A stretch of DNA of 56,767 nt from VRUE01 sp036379955 (GTDB lineage: Bacteria; Actinomycetota; Thermoleophilia; Solirubrobacterales; 70-9). Below are positions 47,863-56,387 of this stretch, piece after piece. Below the pieces are notes generated by a model. The model saw only the letters and a program-made list of their open reading frames with translations, was not told the DNA's origin and searched no databases. Within the stretch, counting starts at the first letter, position 1, and every line of letters begins with the position of its first letter. Position numbers and translations under genes: made by a program. Location: assembly GCA_036379955.1 (NCBI GenBank), contig DASVFR010000046.1, positions 1 through 56,767 on the forward strand, written 5' to 3'.

Positions 47863-48012
47863 CTACGGATCGGGCAAAAGGTTCACCGCAGCCGCAAGTC
47901 CCACCGCCACGATCGTGACCGCGTAGCCGGTGTAGTCGCTGAGGGCGAAGGCGATCGCGGCTATCGCGCAGACGGAGACGACGACGATCCAGGAGGCTCG
48001 GGCCAGGGACAC
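47863..48012 (-). CDS. 49-residue two-helix membrane protein
   Basis: The product from the GTG at 48012 has two hydrophobic helices, SWIVVVSVCAIAAIAFAL and YAVTIVAVGLAAAVNLL, joined by SDYTG. No family recognised. It diverges from the roadblock-like gene with only 20 bp between the start codons. Short but of convincing composition. Confidence 0.5.
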   Translation of the reverse strand: MSLARASWIVVVSVCAIAAIAFALSDYTGYAVTIVAVGLAAAVNLLPDP

Positions 48013-48032
48013 GGGCCGGTATTTTGGCCTAG

Positions 48033-48419
48033 ATGGCCGACGGCGAGGCGAGCGGGGAGGAGACGGCGGTCGCCGCCGAGGCGGCTGCGGGGGCGCTCGC
48101 CTACCTGACCGAGATGTCGCCGGACATGCGCGGCGGGGCGATCCTCGCCGCGGACGGCGCCGTGCTGGCCGCCAGCGGCGACGCCGGCCGCTGGCGCGAG
48201 GACGTCGCGGCGCTGTTCGGGGTCGGCGACCGAGCGGACGACGAGCCGGTCGAGCAGCTGCACGTCGGCACCGAGCAGGGCGAGGTTTTCGCTCTCCGCC
48301 ATGAGGGCTTGGCGGCGGTGGTCGTGGCCGACCGCTTCGCGCTCGCTTCGCTGCTCTTCTTCGACATGCGGTCGATCCTGCGCGACCTCGCCGCGGGAGG
48401 CGTTGTGGATGCCGCCTAA
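48033..48419 (+). CDS. roadblock/LC7-like domain protein
   Basis: A 128-residue protein whose central part (AYLTEMSPDMRGGAILAADGAVLAAS, then EVFALRHEGLAAVVVADRFALASLL) follows the roadblock/LC7 pattern of strand, GAxLxxxDGxVLAxS, and late helix. Such proteins regulate small GTPases or signalling in actinobacteria, but no GTPase gene is near. TATTTT stands 7 nt before the ATG, so it is probably leaderless. It is followed by a 74-residue gene overlapping its 3' end. Confidence 0.6.
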   Translation: MADGEASGEETAVAAEAAAGALAYLTEMSPDMRGGAILAADGAVLAASGDAGRWREDVAALFGVGDRADDEPVEQLHVGTEQGEVFALRHEGLAAVVVADRFALASLLFFDMRSILRDLAAGGVVDAA

Positions 48420-48633
48420 GCCGCACCGTGTCCTCCTCGACCGCGTCTCTGGCTACGCCGACGAGGCCGCCGCCTACATGCGCCGGCGCCGGCTGGCGCG
48501 CCGTCCCTTCGCCCGCCTCTACTACCCGGGCGGGCGGGCGAGCGATCACGCCGTGGATTCGGTCGTGGGCGGCGAGCTCTTCGTGGCGGCCGGCCGGTTG
48601 ATCGAGGTCGCCGGGAAGCGGTCCAAGCAGTGA
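48409..48633 (+). CDS. hypothetical basic protein
   Basis: A 74-residue protein, MPPKPHRVLLDRVSGYADEA then MRRRRLARRPFARLYYPGGRA and GGELFVAAGRLIEVAG. It is basic at the centre and has no known motif. It overlaps the roadblock-like gene by 11 nt and tldD by 4 nt, so all three are in one operon. Function unknown. Confidence 0.6.
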   Translation: MPPKPHRVLLDRVSGYADEAAAYMRRRRLARRPFARLYYPGGRASDHAVDSVVGGELFVAAGRLIEVAGKRSKQ

Positions 48634-50015
48634 GTCCGCTGATCGAGCCCGAGGTCGCCGAGCGCGTCCTGCGGCGGGCGCTGGCCGGTGGCGGCGAGTT
48701 CGCCGAGGTCTTCTGCGAACGCGGCGCCGGGCTGACGCTGGCGATCGACGAGTCGCGGATCGAATCGGTGCAGTCGGGGGCCTCGGCCGGTGCGGGGGTT
48801 CGCGTGCTGAGCGGCGGCACGACCTACTTCGCCCACGTCGACGGGCTCGACCCCGACGACCTCGAGCGGGCGGCGGGAGAAGCTGCCGCGGCGCTCCATG
48901 CCGAGAGCGCCGAGCCGCGCCCTCTGCGAGCGGAGGCAGTCGTGCCGCAGCCGATCGAGCTGCGCCCGGCGGAGGTCGCGGCCCAGCGCAAGGCCGACCT
49001 GCTGCGTGAGCTCGACGCTCGGGGGCGGGCCGCCGGGCCCGAGATCTCCGAGCTGACCGCTTCCTACGCCGAGGTCCGGCGCGAGATCGCGGTCGCCAAC
49101 TCCGACGGCCTGCTCAGCGGCGACGATCGCACCAGGGTGCGGATCGGCGTGCAGGCCGTGGCCAGGCGCGAGGGCGAGGTCCAAACCGGTGCCGAGACGC
49201 TGGGCGGCCATCGCGGCTTCGAGCTCCTCGAAGACGACGCGGGCGAGATCGCCGAGGCCGCGGCCGGCAAGGCGCTCACCCTGCTCGACGCCGGTCCGGC
49301 GCCCGCCGGCTCGATGCCGGTGGTGATCGGCGGCGGCTTCGGCGGCGTCCTCTTCCACGAGATGACCGGCCACGGGCTCGAGGCCGATCACGTGCAGAAG
49401 GGCGCCAGCGTCTACGTTGGCAAGCTCGGCTCCCAGGTGGCGCAGCCGCTGCTCACCGCCTACGACGACGGGCGCATGCCGAACGAGTGGGGCAGCGACT
49501 CGATCGACGACGAGGGGACGCCGACGCAGAAGACGATGGCGATCGAGGAGGGGCGCTTGGTCTCCTTCCTCTACGACCGCCTGACAGCGGCGCGCGATGG
49601 GGTCGCGCCGACCGGCAACGGGCGCCGCGAGAGCTTCCGCCACCTCCCGGTGCCGCGCATGACGAACACCTACATCGCCCCCGGCGACGCCGAGCCGGAG
49701 GCGATGATCGCCGAGGTCGAGCGCGGCTTCTACGCCGCCTCCTTCGCCGGCGGCCAGGTCGACCCGGCGACCGGCGACTTCGTCTTCGGCGTCTCCGAGG
49801 GCTACCTGATCGAGGGCGGCCGGGTCACCCGCCCCTGTCGCGGGGCGACCCTGATCGGCAACTGCCTCGAGGCGCTGCTCGCGATCGACGCGGTCGGCAG
49901 CGACTTCGAGATGAAGACGGGCGTCTGCGGCAAGGCCGGCCAGAAGGTCCCGGTCGGGACCGGCCAGGGGCACGTCCGGGTGCGGGCGATGACGGTGGGG
50001 GGGACGGAGGTTTGA
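48630..50015 (+). CDS. tldD: TldD metalloprotease subunit
   Basis: A 461-residue TldD, the catalytic half of the TldD/TldE protease that trims unfolded peptides or processes modified peptides in other bacteria. The zinc motif HEMTGHGLEAD (HExxxH) is at about residue 248, with the later Cys in KTGVCGKAGQ. GTG start overlapping the previous stop (GTGA). Its partner TldE follows after 19 nt. In some species this pair matures microcin-type peptides, which makes the tiny peptides of this window interesting though they are 35 kb away. Confidence 0.94.
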   Translation: MSPLIEPEVAERVLRRALAGGGEFAEVFCERGAGLTLAIDESRIESVQSGASAGAGVRVLSGGTTYFAHVDGLDPDDLERAAGEAAAALHAESAEPRPLRAEAVVPQPIELRPAEVAAQRKADLLRELDARGRAAGPEISELTASYAEVRREIAVANSDGLLSGDDRTRVRIGVQAVARREGEVQTGAETLGGHRGFELLEDDAGEIAEAAAGKALTLLDAGPAPAGSMPVVIGGGFGGVLFHEMTGHGLEADHVQKGASVYVGKLGSQVAQPLLTAYDDGRMPNEWGSDSIDDEGTPTQKTMAIEEGRLVSFLYDRLTAARDGVAPTGNGRRESFRHLPVPRMTNTYIAPGDAEPEAMIAEVERGFYAASFAGGQVDPATGDFVFGVSEGYLIEGGRVTRPCRGATLIGNCLEALLAIDAVGSDFEMKTGVCGKAGQKVPVGTGQGHVRVRAMTVGGTEV

Positions 50016-50034
50016 CGGCGGTGGGAGGCCAACG

Positions 50035-51399
50035 GTGATCGAGCTGGCGCGGCGCGCTGTCGAGGCCACCGTCGGCGCGGGCGCCGGCGCCGCCGAGGCC
50101 TACGCGTCCGAGGACGCGGGACGGGAGGTGCGCGCCCACGGCGGCGCGGTGGAGAGCCTCACCGCCGCGACCCGGCGGGGGATCGGCGTTCGCGCCTGGA
50201 TCGGGCAGCGGGCCGGCTACGCCTACGGCACCGATCTCTCCGACGCGGGCATCCGCGAGCTCGCCGCCCGCGCCGCCGAGACGGCGCGGATCGCCGACGA
50301 GGACGAGTTCGCCGGCCCCCCCGAGCTTCCGGTGCGCCTTTCCCCCGATATGAGGGGAGAAAGCGCACCGGAACTACGCGACCCGTCGATCGGCGAGTGG
50401 TCCAGCCGCGATGTCGCCGCGCTGGCCCTTCGTATCGAGGAGGCAGCGCTGGCGGCCGACCGGCGGGTCGCGGCGGTCGAGCAGGCCGTCTACGCCGACT
50501 CGGTCGAGCGGGTCGCGATCGCCTCCTCCACCGGCGTCGAAGCCGAGTACGAGCGCACGAGCTGCTACGGCTACACGCAGGCGCTGGCGGAAGGCGAGGG
50601 AGCCCGCGAGACGGGCCTCGGCTTTGGCCTTGGTCGTGGCCCGGCGGCCCTCGACCCCGTGCGGATCGGAGCCGAGGCGGCGGCGCGGGCGACCGAGATG
50701 ATCGGCGCCGGGAAGCCGTCCTCGCGGGGCTGCCCGGTGGTGCTCGACGCGACTGTCGCCGCCAGCTTCGTCGCCCTGATCGGCCGGGCGCTCGGCGCCG
50801 ATGCGGTCCAGCGCGGGCGCTCGCCCTTTGCCGGCCTGGCGGGGGAGGTCGTTGCCGACGACGCCTTCGTCGTCCACGACGACGGCCTCGACCCGGAGGG
50901 CTCGAGCTCCGCGCCCGTCGACGGCGAGGGGATCCCCAGGCGCCGCCTCGCTCTGATCGAGAACGGGGCGCTGCGCACCTTCCTCTACGACACCTACACG
51001 GCGCGCCGCGCTGGGACCGCCTCGACCGGGAGCGCCAGCCGCGGCGGCTACCGGTCTCAGCCCTCGGTGGGAGCCTCGAACCTGATCGTCGCCAGCGGCG
51101 AGCTCGACCTCGACGGGCTCCTGGCCCAGGCGGGAGACGGCGTGCTCGTCACCGACGTCGCGGGCCTGCACTCGGGCGTCAACCCGGTGACGGGGGTCTT
51201 CTCGGTCGGCGCTTCGGGGCTGGCGATCCGCGGCGGCGAGACGGCCGAGCCGCTGCGCGAGTTCACGATCGCGAGCGACCTGGTCTCGATGCTGAAGGCG
51301 GTGCGAGCGGCCGGCTCGGCAGCCCGCTGGGTCCCGTTCGGCGGCTCGGTGCGCACGCCGCCACTGCTGATCGGCGAGATGACCGTGGCCGGATCTTGA
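50035..51399 (+). CDS. pmbA: TldE/PmbA non-catalytic protease subunit
   Basis: A 454-residue partner of TldD that lacks a zinc site. Typical blocks: RRGIGVRAWIGQRAGYAYGTD, TGVEAEYERTSCYGYTQALA, GCPVVLDATVAASFVALIGRALGADAVQRGRSPFAG, DDGLDPEGSSSAPVDGEGIP and GASNLIVASGE. Residues about 99-111 (PVRLSPDMRGESA) are encoded by a 47-nt palindromic repeat also found outside genes at 27134. The insertion keeps the frame and lies in the N-terminal domain before the first core block. GTG start. Confidence 0.92.
   Translation: MIELARRAVEATVGAGAGAAEAYASEDAGREVRAHGGAVESLTAATRRGIGVRAWIGQRAGYAYGTDLSDAGIRELAARAAETARIADEDEFAGPPELPVRLSPDMRGESAPELRDPSIGEWSSRDVAALALRIEEAALAADRRVAAVEQAVYADSVERVAIASSTGVEAEYERTSCYGYTQALAEGEGARETGLGFGLGRGPAALDPVRIGAEAAARATEMIGAGKPSSRGCPVVLDATVAASFVALIGRALGADAVQRGRSPFAGLAGEVVADDAFVVHDDGLDPEGSSSAPVDGEGIPRRRLALIENGALRTFLYDTYTARRAGTASTGSASRGGYRSQPSVGASNLIVASGELDLDGLLAQAGDGVLVTDVAGLHSGVNPVTGVFSVGASGLAIRGGETAEPLREFTIASDLVSMLKAVRAAGSAARWVPFGGSVRTPPLLIGEMTVAGS
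50327..50373. repeat. 47-nt palindromic element, copy 2, inside pmbA
   Basis: Same length, ends and loop (GATATGA) as the copy at 27134-27180. Inner stem bases differ but in a paired way (CCCC with GGGG instead of CCGG with CCGG), so the fold is conserved. It is read as ELPVRLSPDMRGESAPEL within TldE. Confidence 0.75.
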
Positions 51400-51476
51400 G
51401 ACCGCAAGCGCTTTACGGCCGTGGCCGCTGTTAGATTGCGCGCGATTTCAACCACCCATGACAGAGGAGCTTCGAC

Positions 51477-51755
51477 GTGACTAAGGCTGAGTTTCTGGAC
51501 CAACTTGCAGGCGACGAGCGTCTCGGCAGCAAGAAAGCCGCCAGTGACGCGGTCGACGCGGTGCTCGACGCGATCACAGAGACCCTGAGCAAGGGCGGCG
51601 AGGTCAGCTTCACCGGCTTCGGCAAATTCCACGTCGCCGAGCGCGGGCCGCGACAGGGCGTCAACCCCCGCACCGGCGAGCGGATCACGATCCCGGGCGG
51701 CAAGGTCCCGCGCTTCTCGGCAGGCTCGGCGCTGAAGACCAAGGTCAAGGGCTGA
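51477..51755 (+). CDS. HU-type DNA-binding protein
   Basis: A 92-residue nucleoid protein. TKAEFLDQLAGDERLGSKKAASDAVDAVLDAI is the helical base; the arm is ERGPRQGVNPRTGERITIPGGKVPRFSAGSALK. It lacks the long Lys/Ala tail of mycobacterial HupB. GTG at 51477 has AGAGGAG upstream. pyrF starts at its stop codon. Confidence 0.95.
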   Translation: MTKAEFLDQLAGDERLGSKKAASDAVDAVLDAITETLSKGGEVSFTGFGKFHVAERGPRQGVNPRTGERITIPGGKVPRFSAGSALKTKVKG

Positions 51756-52642
51756 GCGGGGCGCGTCCTTTTGCGGATCGGCTGGCGGCGCTCGTCGCTG
51801 AGCGTCGCAGCCAGATCTGCCTCGGGCTCGACCCCGATCCGTCAAAGCTCTCCGCGGAGGAGGCGGGAGACCCCGCCTCCTCCGCGGCAGAGCGGGCTGG
51901 GGTTGCAGTTGCGACTCACTGCCGCTCCCTGATCGAGCGGGCCGGCCCGGCCTGCGTCGCAATCAAGCCGCAGCTGGCCTGCTTCGAGCGCCTCGGAGCT
52001 GCGGGCTGGTTGGCGCTGGAAGAGACGTGCGCCGCGGCGCGTGAGGCGGGCCTGCTCGTCGTCGCCGACGGCAAGCGCGGCGACGTCCCCGTCACCGCCG
52101 CGGCCTACGGGCAGGCTCTGATCGGCACGACGTCGACTCCCTGGGGCGAGGTGCCCGGACTGGGCGCCGACGCGTTCACCGCCAACCCCCTGCTCGGTGC
52201 CGACGCGCTCGAGCCGCTGGTCGCCGCCGCCGCCGCGGCCGGGGCGGGGATCTTTGCCCTGGTCCGCACCAGCAACCCCGGCGCCGCCGACGTCCAAGAC
52301 CTGCCGGCCCCCGACGCTCCGTTGCACGAGCGGCTGGCGCGCCTCGTCGATGGGCTAGGCGACCGCCTGCCGGGAGAAGGAGGACTGAGCGGGATGGGCG
52401 CGGTCGTCGGCGCTACCGAGCCCGAGCGCATCGGGCGTCTGCGCGAGCTGATGCCGCGCGCCATCTTCCTCCTCCCCGGGGTCGGCGCCCAAGGTGGGCA
52501 GCCCGAGCTGCTCGGCGCCGCCTTCGCGGCCGGGCCGGCTTCGGCGTTGGTCCCGGTTTCGCGCGGGATCGCGGCCGCCGAAGACCCCGCCGCGGCGGCA
52601 GAGGACCTGCGCGCCAGGGTTTGGGCGGTAGCGTCCGAATAG
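51752..52642 (+). CDS. pyrF: orotidine 5'-phosphate decarboxylase (type 2), CTG start
   Basis: A 296-residue enzyme converting OMP to UMP. The catalytic DGKRGDVP, the substrate strands ICLGLDPDPSKL and CVAIKPQLACFERLG, and LLPGVGAQGG are intact. Homology extends upstream to PFADRLAALVAERRS, but there is no ATG, GTG or TTG in frame there. CTG at 51752 overlaps the HU stop (CTGA) and gives a normal N-terminus. The first ATG (52010) would remove the first two strands. Confidence 0.88.
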   Translation: MSGARPFADRLAALVAERRSQICLGLDPDPSKLSAEEAGDPASSAAERAGVAVATHCRSLIERAGPACVAIKPQLACFERLGAAGWLALEETCAAAREAGLLVVADGKRGDVPVTAAAYGQALIGTTSTPWGEVPGLGADAFTANPLLGADALEPLVAAAAAAGAGIFALVRTSNPGAADVQDLPAPDAPLHERLARLVDGLGDRLPGEGGLSGMGAVVGATEPERIGRLRELMPRAIFLLPGVGAQGGQPELLGAAFAAGPASALVPVSRGIAAAEDPAAAAEDLRARVWAVASE

Positions 52643-52660
52643 GACAAGGCCGGTTCGACC

Positions 52661-52972
52661 ATGGAGAAACGCACCTCAGTCCCCGCCCGCGTCTTCGCGG
52701 CAGCCACGCTGATCCTCGCGCTCGTCGTCGCCATCGCCGTCGTCGGCGGCGCGCTGGGAGGAGGCTCGGACCACCGCGGTCATCACAAGCACGCGAGCGG
52801 GCAAGCCTCGGCGAAGCCGAAGAAGACGCCCGCGACCTATGTCGTGCAGAGCGGCGACACCCTTGTAGCGATTGCGCACCAGACCGGGGTGTCGGTCGTG
52901 CGCATAGAAGCGCTCAATCCGCAGGTCGACCCGCAGATCCTGATCGCGGGCGAAACGCTGAAGCTTCGGTGA
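52661..52972 (+). CDS. LysM-domain membrane-anchored protein
   Basis: A 103-residue protein. One N-terminal helix (VFAAATLILALVVAIAVVGGAL) is followed by a His/Lys/Ala linker and a C-terminal LysM domain (TYVVQSGDTLVAIAHQTGVSVVRIEALNP, then LIAGETLKLR). LysM binds peptidoglycan. The stop overlaps the start of the D,D-carboxypeptidase gene (GTGA), so both act at the cell wall. Confidence 0.92.
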   Translation: MEKRTSVPARVFAAATLILALVVAIAVVGGALGGGSDHRGHHKHASGQASAKPKKTPATYVVQSGDTLVAIAHQTGVSVVRIEALNPQVDPQILIAGETLKLR

Positions 52973-54210
52973 GGGTGCCTTCCATGGTGGCCGACGGGCC
53001 GATTTGCGCTGACATAGCGCGCTTTTCGGCCCGTCGACCAGGTGTTCTCCTGATTGGCCTGCTTGTGGCCATGCTGCTCACGGTGCCGACGGGTGCTCTC
53101 GCGCGCGGGCCGCAGGTCGACGCGCGTGCCTGGTCGCTGGTCGATGCACGGACGGGCGATGTGTTGACCTCCCACGCACTCGCCCGTCGGCTGCCGATCG
53201 CCAGCACGACGAAGCTGATGACTGCCTACGTCGCGCTGAAAGAGCTGCCGCTCGACCGCATCGTGCGGGCGGCGCCGTACGAGGCGGAATACGGCGAGTC
53301 CCTACTCAACCTCCGCCCGGGCCAGCGGATCAGCGTTCGCGATCTACTCTACGGCCTGATCCTGCGCAGCGGCAACGACGCCGCCTACGACCTCGCCCTC
53401 GCCGCGGCCGGCTCGGAGCGGCGTTTCGTCCGCGAGATGAATCGCTACGCGGCCGCGCTCGGCCTCTCCGACACCCACTACGCCAACCCGATCGGGCTCG
53501 ACCAGCGCGGCAACTACTCGAGCGCTCGCGACCTGGCGACGCTGACGCGGCGCCTGCAGGCGATCCCGGCCTTCGCCCGCATTGCCGCCTCGCGGAGCGC
53601 CGTCTTGCGCAGCTTGCGGCCCCGACGCCGGATCGAGTCGATCAACGAGCTGCTCTTCTTGCGCCCTTGGGTTACGGGCGTCAAGACCGGACACACCTTT
53701 GGTGCTCTCTACGTCCTCGTCGGGTCTGGTCGGCGCCAGGGCGTCGACTTGATCTCGGTTGCGATCGGGGCGCCCACCGACGAAGACCGCTTCGACGACA
53801 ACCTCGAGCTGCTCGAATACGGCTTTCGGCAGTACGAGCGGCGGGTGCCGATCAGGGCCGGTGAGCGCCTGGCGGCGGCATCGGTTCGATACCAGGGCGA
53901 AACGCTGCCGCTGCGCGCCGCGCGCCGCGCCGTCGTTGGCCTGCGTCGCGGTCAGCGGCTCACCGTGGACGTCAGGGCCCCTAGCGAAGTGCAGGGGCCA
54001 CTGCGGCGGGGCGCGCGGCTGGGCAGCGCCACGGTCCTGGTCGACGGCCGTCGGGCGGCGACGGTGGCGTTGCGGGCCGCCCGCGATGTGCCGGCGGCGA
54101 GCACTCTCGAGCGGGTGTGGAGCTTCGTCGACTCCGAGAAGATCCCGATGGCGATCGCCTTTTGCGTGATACTGATCGGAGCAGTGATCACGAGGCGCCT
54201 CTCACGATGA
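52969..54210 (+). CDS. D-alanyl-D-alanine carboxypeptidase (S11 penicillin-binding protein)
   Basis: A 413-residue serine peptidase that removes the terminal D-Ala of peptidoglycan stems. The catalytic motifs are ASTTKLM (SxxK), LRSGNDAA (SGN) and VKTGHT (KTG). An N-terminal signal/anchor (PGVLLIGLLVAMLLTVPTGALA) and a C-terminal helix (IPMAIAFCVILIGAVI) hold it on the membrane. The GTG at 52969 overlaps the LysM stop; an ATG at 52984 is possible. Confidence 0.93.
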   Translation: MRVPSMVADGPICADIARFSARRPGVLLIGLLVAMLLTVPTGALARGPQVDARAWSLVDARTGDVLTSHALARRLPIASTTKLMTAYVALKELPLDRIVRAAPYEAEYGESLLNLRPGQRISVRDLLYGLILRSGNDAAYDLALAAAGSERRFVREMNRYAAALGLSDTHYANPIGLDQRGNYSSARDLATLTRRLQAIPAFARIAASRSAVLRSLRPRRRIESINELLFLRPWVTGVKTGHTFGALYVLVGSGRRQGVDLISVAIGAPTDEDRFDDNLELLEYGFRQYERRVPIRAGERLAAASVRYQGETLPLRAARRAVVGLRRGQRLTVDVRAPSEVQGPLRRGARLGSATVLVDGRRAATVALRAARDVPAASTLERVWSFVDSEKIPMAIAFCVILIGAVITRRLSR

Positions 54211-55163
54211 TCGTCACGGTCACCCTCAACGCGGCGATCGACCGCACCGTCGCGGTCCCGAACTTCCAGCTTGGCCGACGGCACCGCGCCGTCGAGAGCC
54301 GCACCGTGGCGGGCGGCAAGGGGATCAACGTAGCGCGCGCTCTAAGCCGGCTGGGAAGGCCGGTGATCGCCACCGGCTTCGCCGGCGGGCCGACCGGCAA
54401 CCGGCTGTTGGAGCAGCTGCGCAGCGAATCCGTCCTCACCGATTTCACCCGGATCGCCGGTGAGACCCGGATAAACCTCGCCGTCATCGACCCGACCTCG
54501 GGCGAGCAGACGGAGATCAACGAGCGCGGCCCTGCCGTCAGTCGCGAGGAGGTCGAGGCGTTCGCCTCGCGGCTCGACTACCTGGCGAACGGGGCGAAGC
54601 TCTGCGTAATCGCGGGTACCCTGCCGCCGGGGGCGGGTGAGGGCCTCTACGCCCGCCTCGTCGACGAGCTCCGCGACCGGGGCGTGCCCACCGTTCTCGA
54701 CGCCGAGGGGGACGCGATGCTCGCCGGGCTGCGGGCCGGGGCGGCGATCGTGACGCCAAACGAGCGCGAGGCGGAGGAGCTGGTCGGTCAGGAGTTCGGC
54801 GATCGCCAGGACCTCGTGCACGGGCTTTCCGAGCTCGTCCGCCTCGGCGCTCGCGAAGCGGCGATCACCCGGCCGGACGGGTGCGTGGCGGCGATCGGCG
54901 AGGGGTCCGAACAACGCTTCGTCGAGGTCCGCACCGAGTCGTTGGAGCCGGTCTCCACGGTCGGTTCCGGAGACGCCTTCCTCGCCGGCTACGCCGCGGC
55001 CCGTTACGAGGGCCGGCCGGCGGAGGAGTGCCTCGCCTACGGGGTTGCCTGCGGCGCCGAGTCGACCCAGCACTTCGGCGCCGGGGTCGTCGACCGCAAC
55101 CAGGTCGAGCGCCTGCTGGGCGAGGTCCACGTCCAGGGTTTGGAGGTCCCCGCCGAAGTGTAG
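54207..55163 (+). CDS. PfkB-family hexose kinase (1-phosphofructokinase type)
   Basis: A 318-residue ribokinase-family sugar-phosphate kinase. MIVTVTLNAAIDRTVAVPNFQLG and AGGKGINVARALSRLG are characteristic of 1-phosphofructokinase and tagatose-6-phosphate kinase, and VSTVGSGDAFLAGYAAA holds the catalytic Asp. No PTS gene is near, so the substrate could be fructose-1-P or fructose-6-P. ATGA overlap with the carboxypeptidase gene. Confidence 0.9.
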   Translation: MIVTVTLNAAIDRTVAVPNFQLGRRHRAVESRTVAGGKGINVARALSRLGRPVIATGFAGGPTGNRLLEQLRSESVLTDFTRIAGETRINLAVIDPTSGEQTEINERGPAVSREEVEAFASRLDYLANGAKLCVIAGTLPPGAGEGLYARLVDELRDRGVPTVLDAEGDAMLAGLRAGAAIVTPNEREAEELVGQEFGDRQDLVHGLSELVRLGAREAAITRPDGCVAAIGEGSEQRFVEVRTESLEPVSTVGSGDAFLAGYAAARYEGRPAEECLAYGVACGAESTQHFGAGVVDRNQVERLLGEVHVQGLEVPAEV

Positions 55164-55196
55164 GCTGGGTCCTCAACGCCACCCTGGAGGACCTAA

Positions 55197-56387
55197 TTGG
55201 AGATCGACATCGGTCGGGGCAAGAAGGGGCGGCGCGCCTACGGATTCGACGACATCGCGATCGTCCCGTCGCGCCGCACACGCGATCCCGACGACATTGA
55301 CATCAGCTGGACCCTCGGCCCGTACCGTTTCGAGCTGCCGCTCGTCGCCTCGGCGATGGACGGTGTGGTCAGTCCCGACACCGCCGTGCTCGTCAACGAG
55401 CTCGGTGGCTTGGGCGTGCTCAACCTGGAGGGGATCTGGACCCGCTTCGAGAACGCCGAGGAGCAGCTGGAGAAGATCGCGGCCGCTCCCGTGCACGAGG
55501 CGACGCGGATCATGCAGGAGGTCTACGCCGCGCCGGTCAAGCCGGAGCTGATCGGGCAGCGCATCGCGGAGATCAAGGAGCGCGGCGCGGTCGCCTGCGG
55601 CTCGCTGACGCCGCAGAAAGTGCGCGAGCACTACGAGATCGCGGTCGAGGCCGGGATCGACATCCTCGTCATCCAGGGCACGGTGATCTCCGCCGAACAC
55701 GTCTCGACCACGGTCGAGCCGCTCAACCTGAAGGAGTTCATCGCCGAGGTGCCGGTGCCGACCGTGGTCGGCGGCTGCGCTTCCTACTCGACCGGTCTGC
55801 ACTTGATGCGAACCGGGGCGGTCGGCGTCCTGGTCGGGGTCGGTCCGGGCGCCGCCTGCACGACGCGCGGCGTGCTCGGGATCGGGGTGCCTCAGGCGAC
55901 CGCGATCGCCGACGTGGCCGCGGCTCGCTCGCAGCACATGCTGGAGACCGGCGAGTACGTCAACGTGATCGCCGACGGCGGCATGCGCACCGGCGGCGAC
56001 GTCTCCAAGGCGATCGCCTGCGGGGCCGACTCGGTGATGGTCGGCTCGCCGCTGGCCCGGTCCAAGGAGGCGCCGGGGCGTGGCTTCCACTGGGGGATGG
56101 CGACCTTTCATCCTTCGCTGCCGCGCGGCACCCGGGTCTCGACCCGCCAGGACGGGACGATGGAGGAGATCCTCCTTGGGCCCGCGCAGGAGAACGACGG
56201 CACCTTCAACCTGATGGGAGCGCTGAAGACCTCGATGGCCACCTGCGGCTACGAGGACATCCGCGACTTCCAGCGCGCCGAGGTCATGGTCGCCCCCGCG
56301 CTGCAGACCGAGGGCAAGCACCTCCAGCGCGACCAGGCGATCGGCATGGGCGCCCGCGGCGGGGAAGTCGCGCTTGTCGCAGATTGA
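55197..56387 (+). CDS. guaB3: GuaB3-type IMP dehydrogenase family protein
   Basis: A 396-residue TIM-barrel enzyme of the actinobacterial GuaB3 group, lacking the CBS pair of true IMPDH. Key blocks: KGRRAYGFDDIAIVPSRRTRD, LVASAMDGVVSP, VGVGPGAACTTRGVLGIGVPQ (Cys loop) and VIADGGMRTGGDV. The real reaction may be GMP reduction or IMP oxidation. TTG start at 55197 with GGAGG upstream. guaA starts inside its 3' end. Confidence 0.92.
   Translation: MEIDIGRGKKGRRAYGFDDIAIVPSRRTRDPDDIDISWTLGPYRFELPLVASAMDGVVSPDTAVLVNELGGLGVLNLEGIWTRFENAEEQLEKIAAAPVHEATRIMQEVYAAPVKPELIGQRIAEIKERGAVACGSLTPQKVREHYEIAVEAGIDILVIQGTVISAEHVSTTVEPLNLKEFIAEVPVPTVVGGCASYSTGLHLMRTGAVGVLVGVGPGAACTTRGVLGIGVPQATAIADVAAARSQHMLETGEYVNVIADGGMRTGGDVSKAIACGADSVMVGSPLARSKEAPGRGFHWGMATFHPSLPRGTRVSTRQDGTMEEILLGPAQENDGTFNLMGALKTSMATCGYEDIRDFQRAEVMVAPALQTEGKHLQRDQAIGMGARGGEVALVAD

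Noticed and set aside
52010..52642. pyrF starting at the ATG at 52010
   Set aside because: It would remove the conserved first strands (CLGLDPDP and AIKPQ), so the enzyme would be non-functional.
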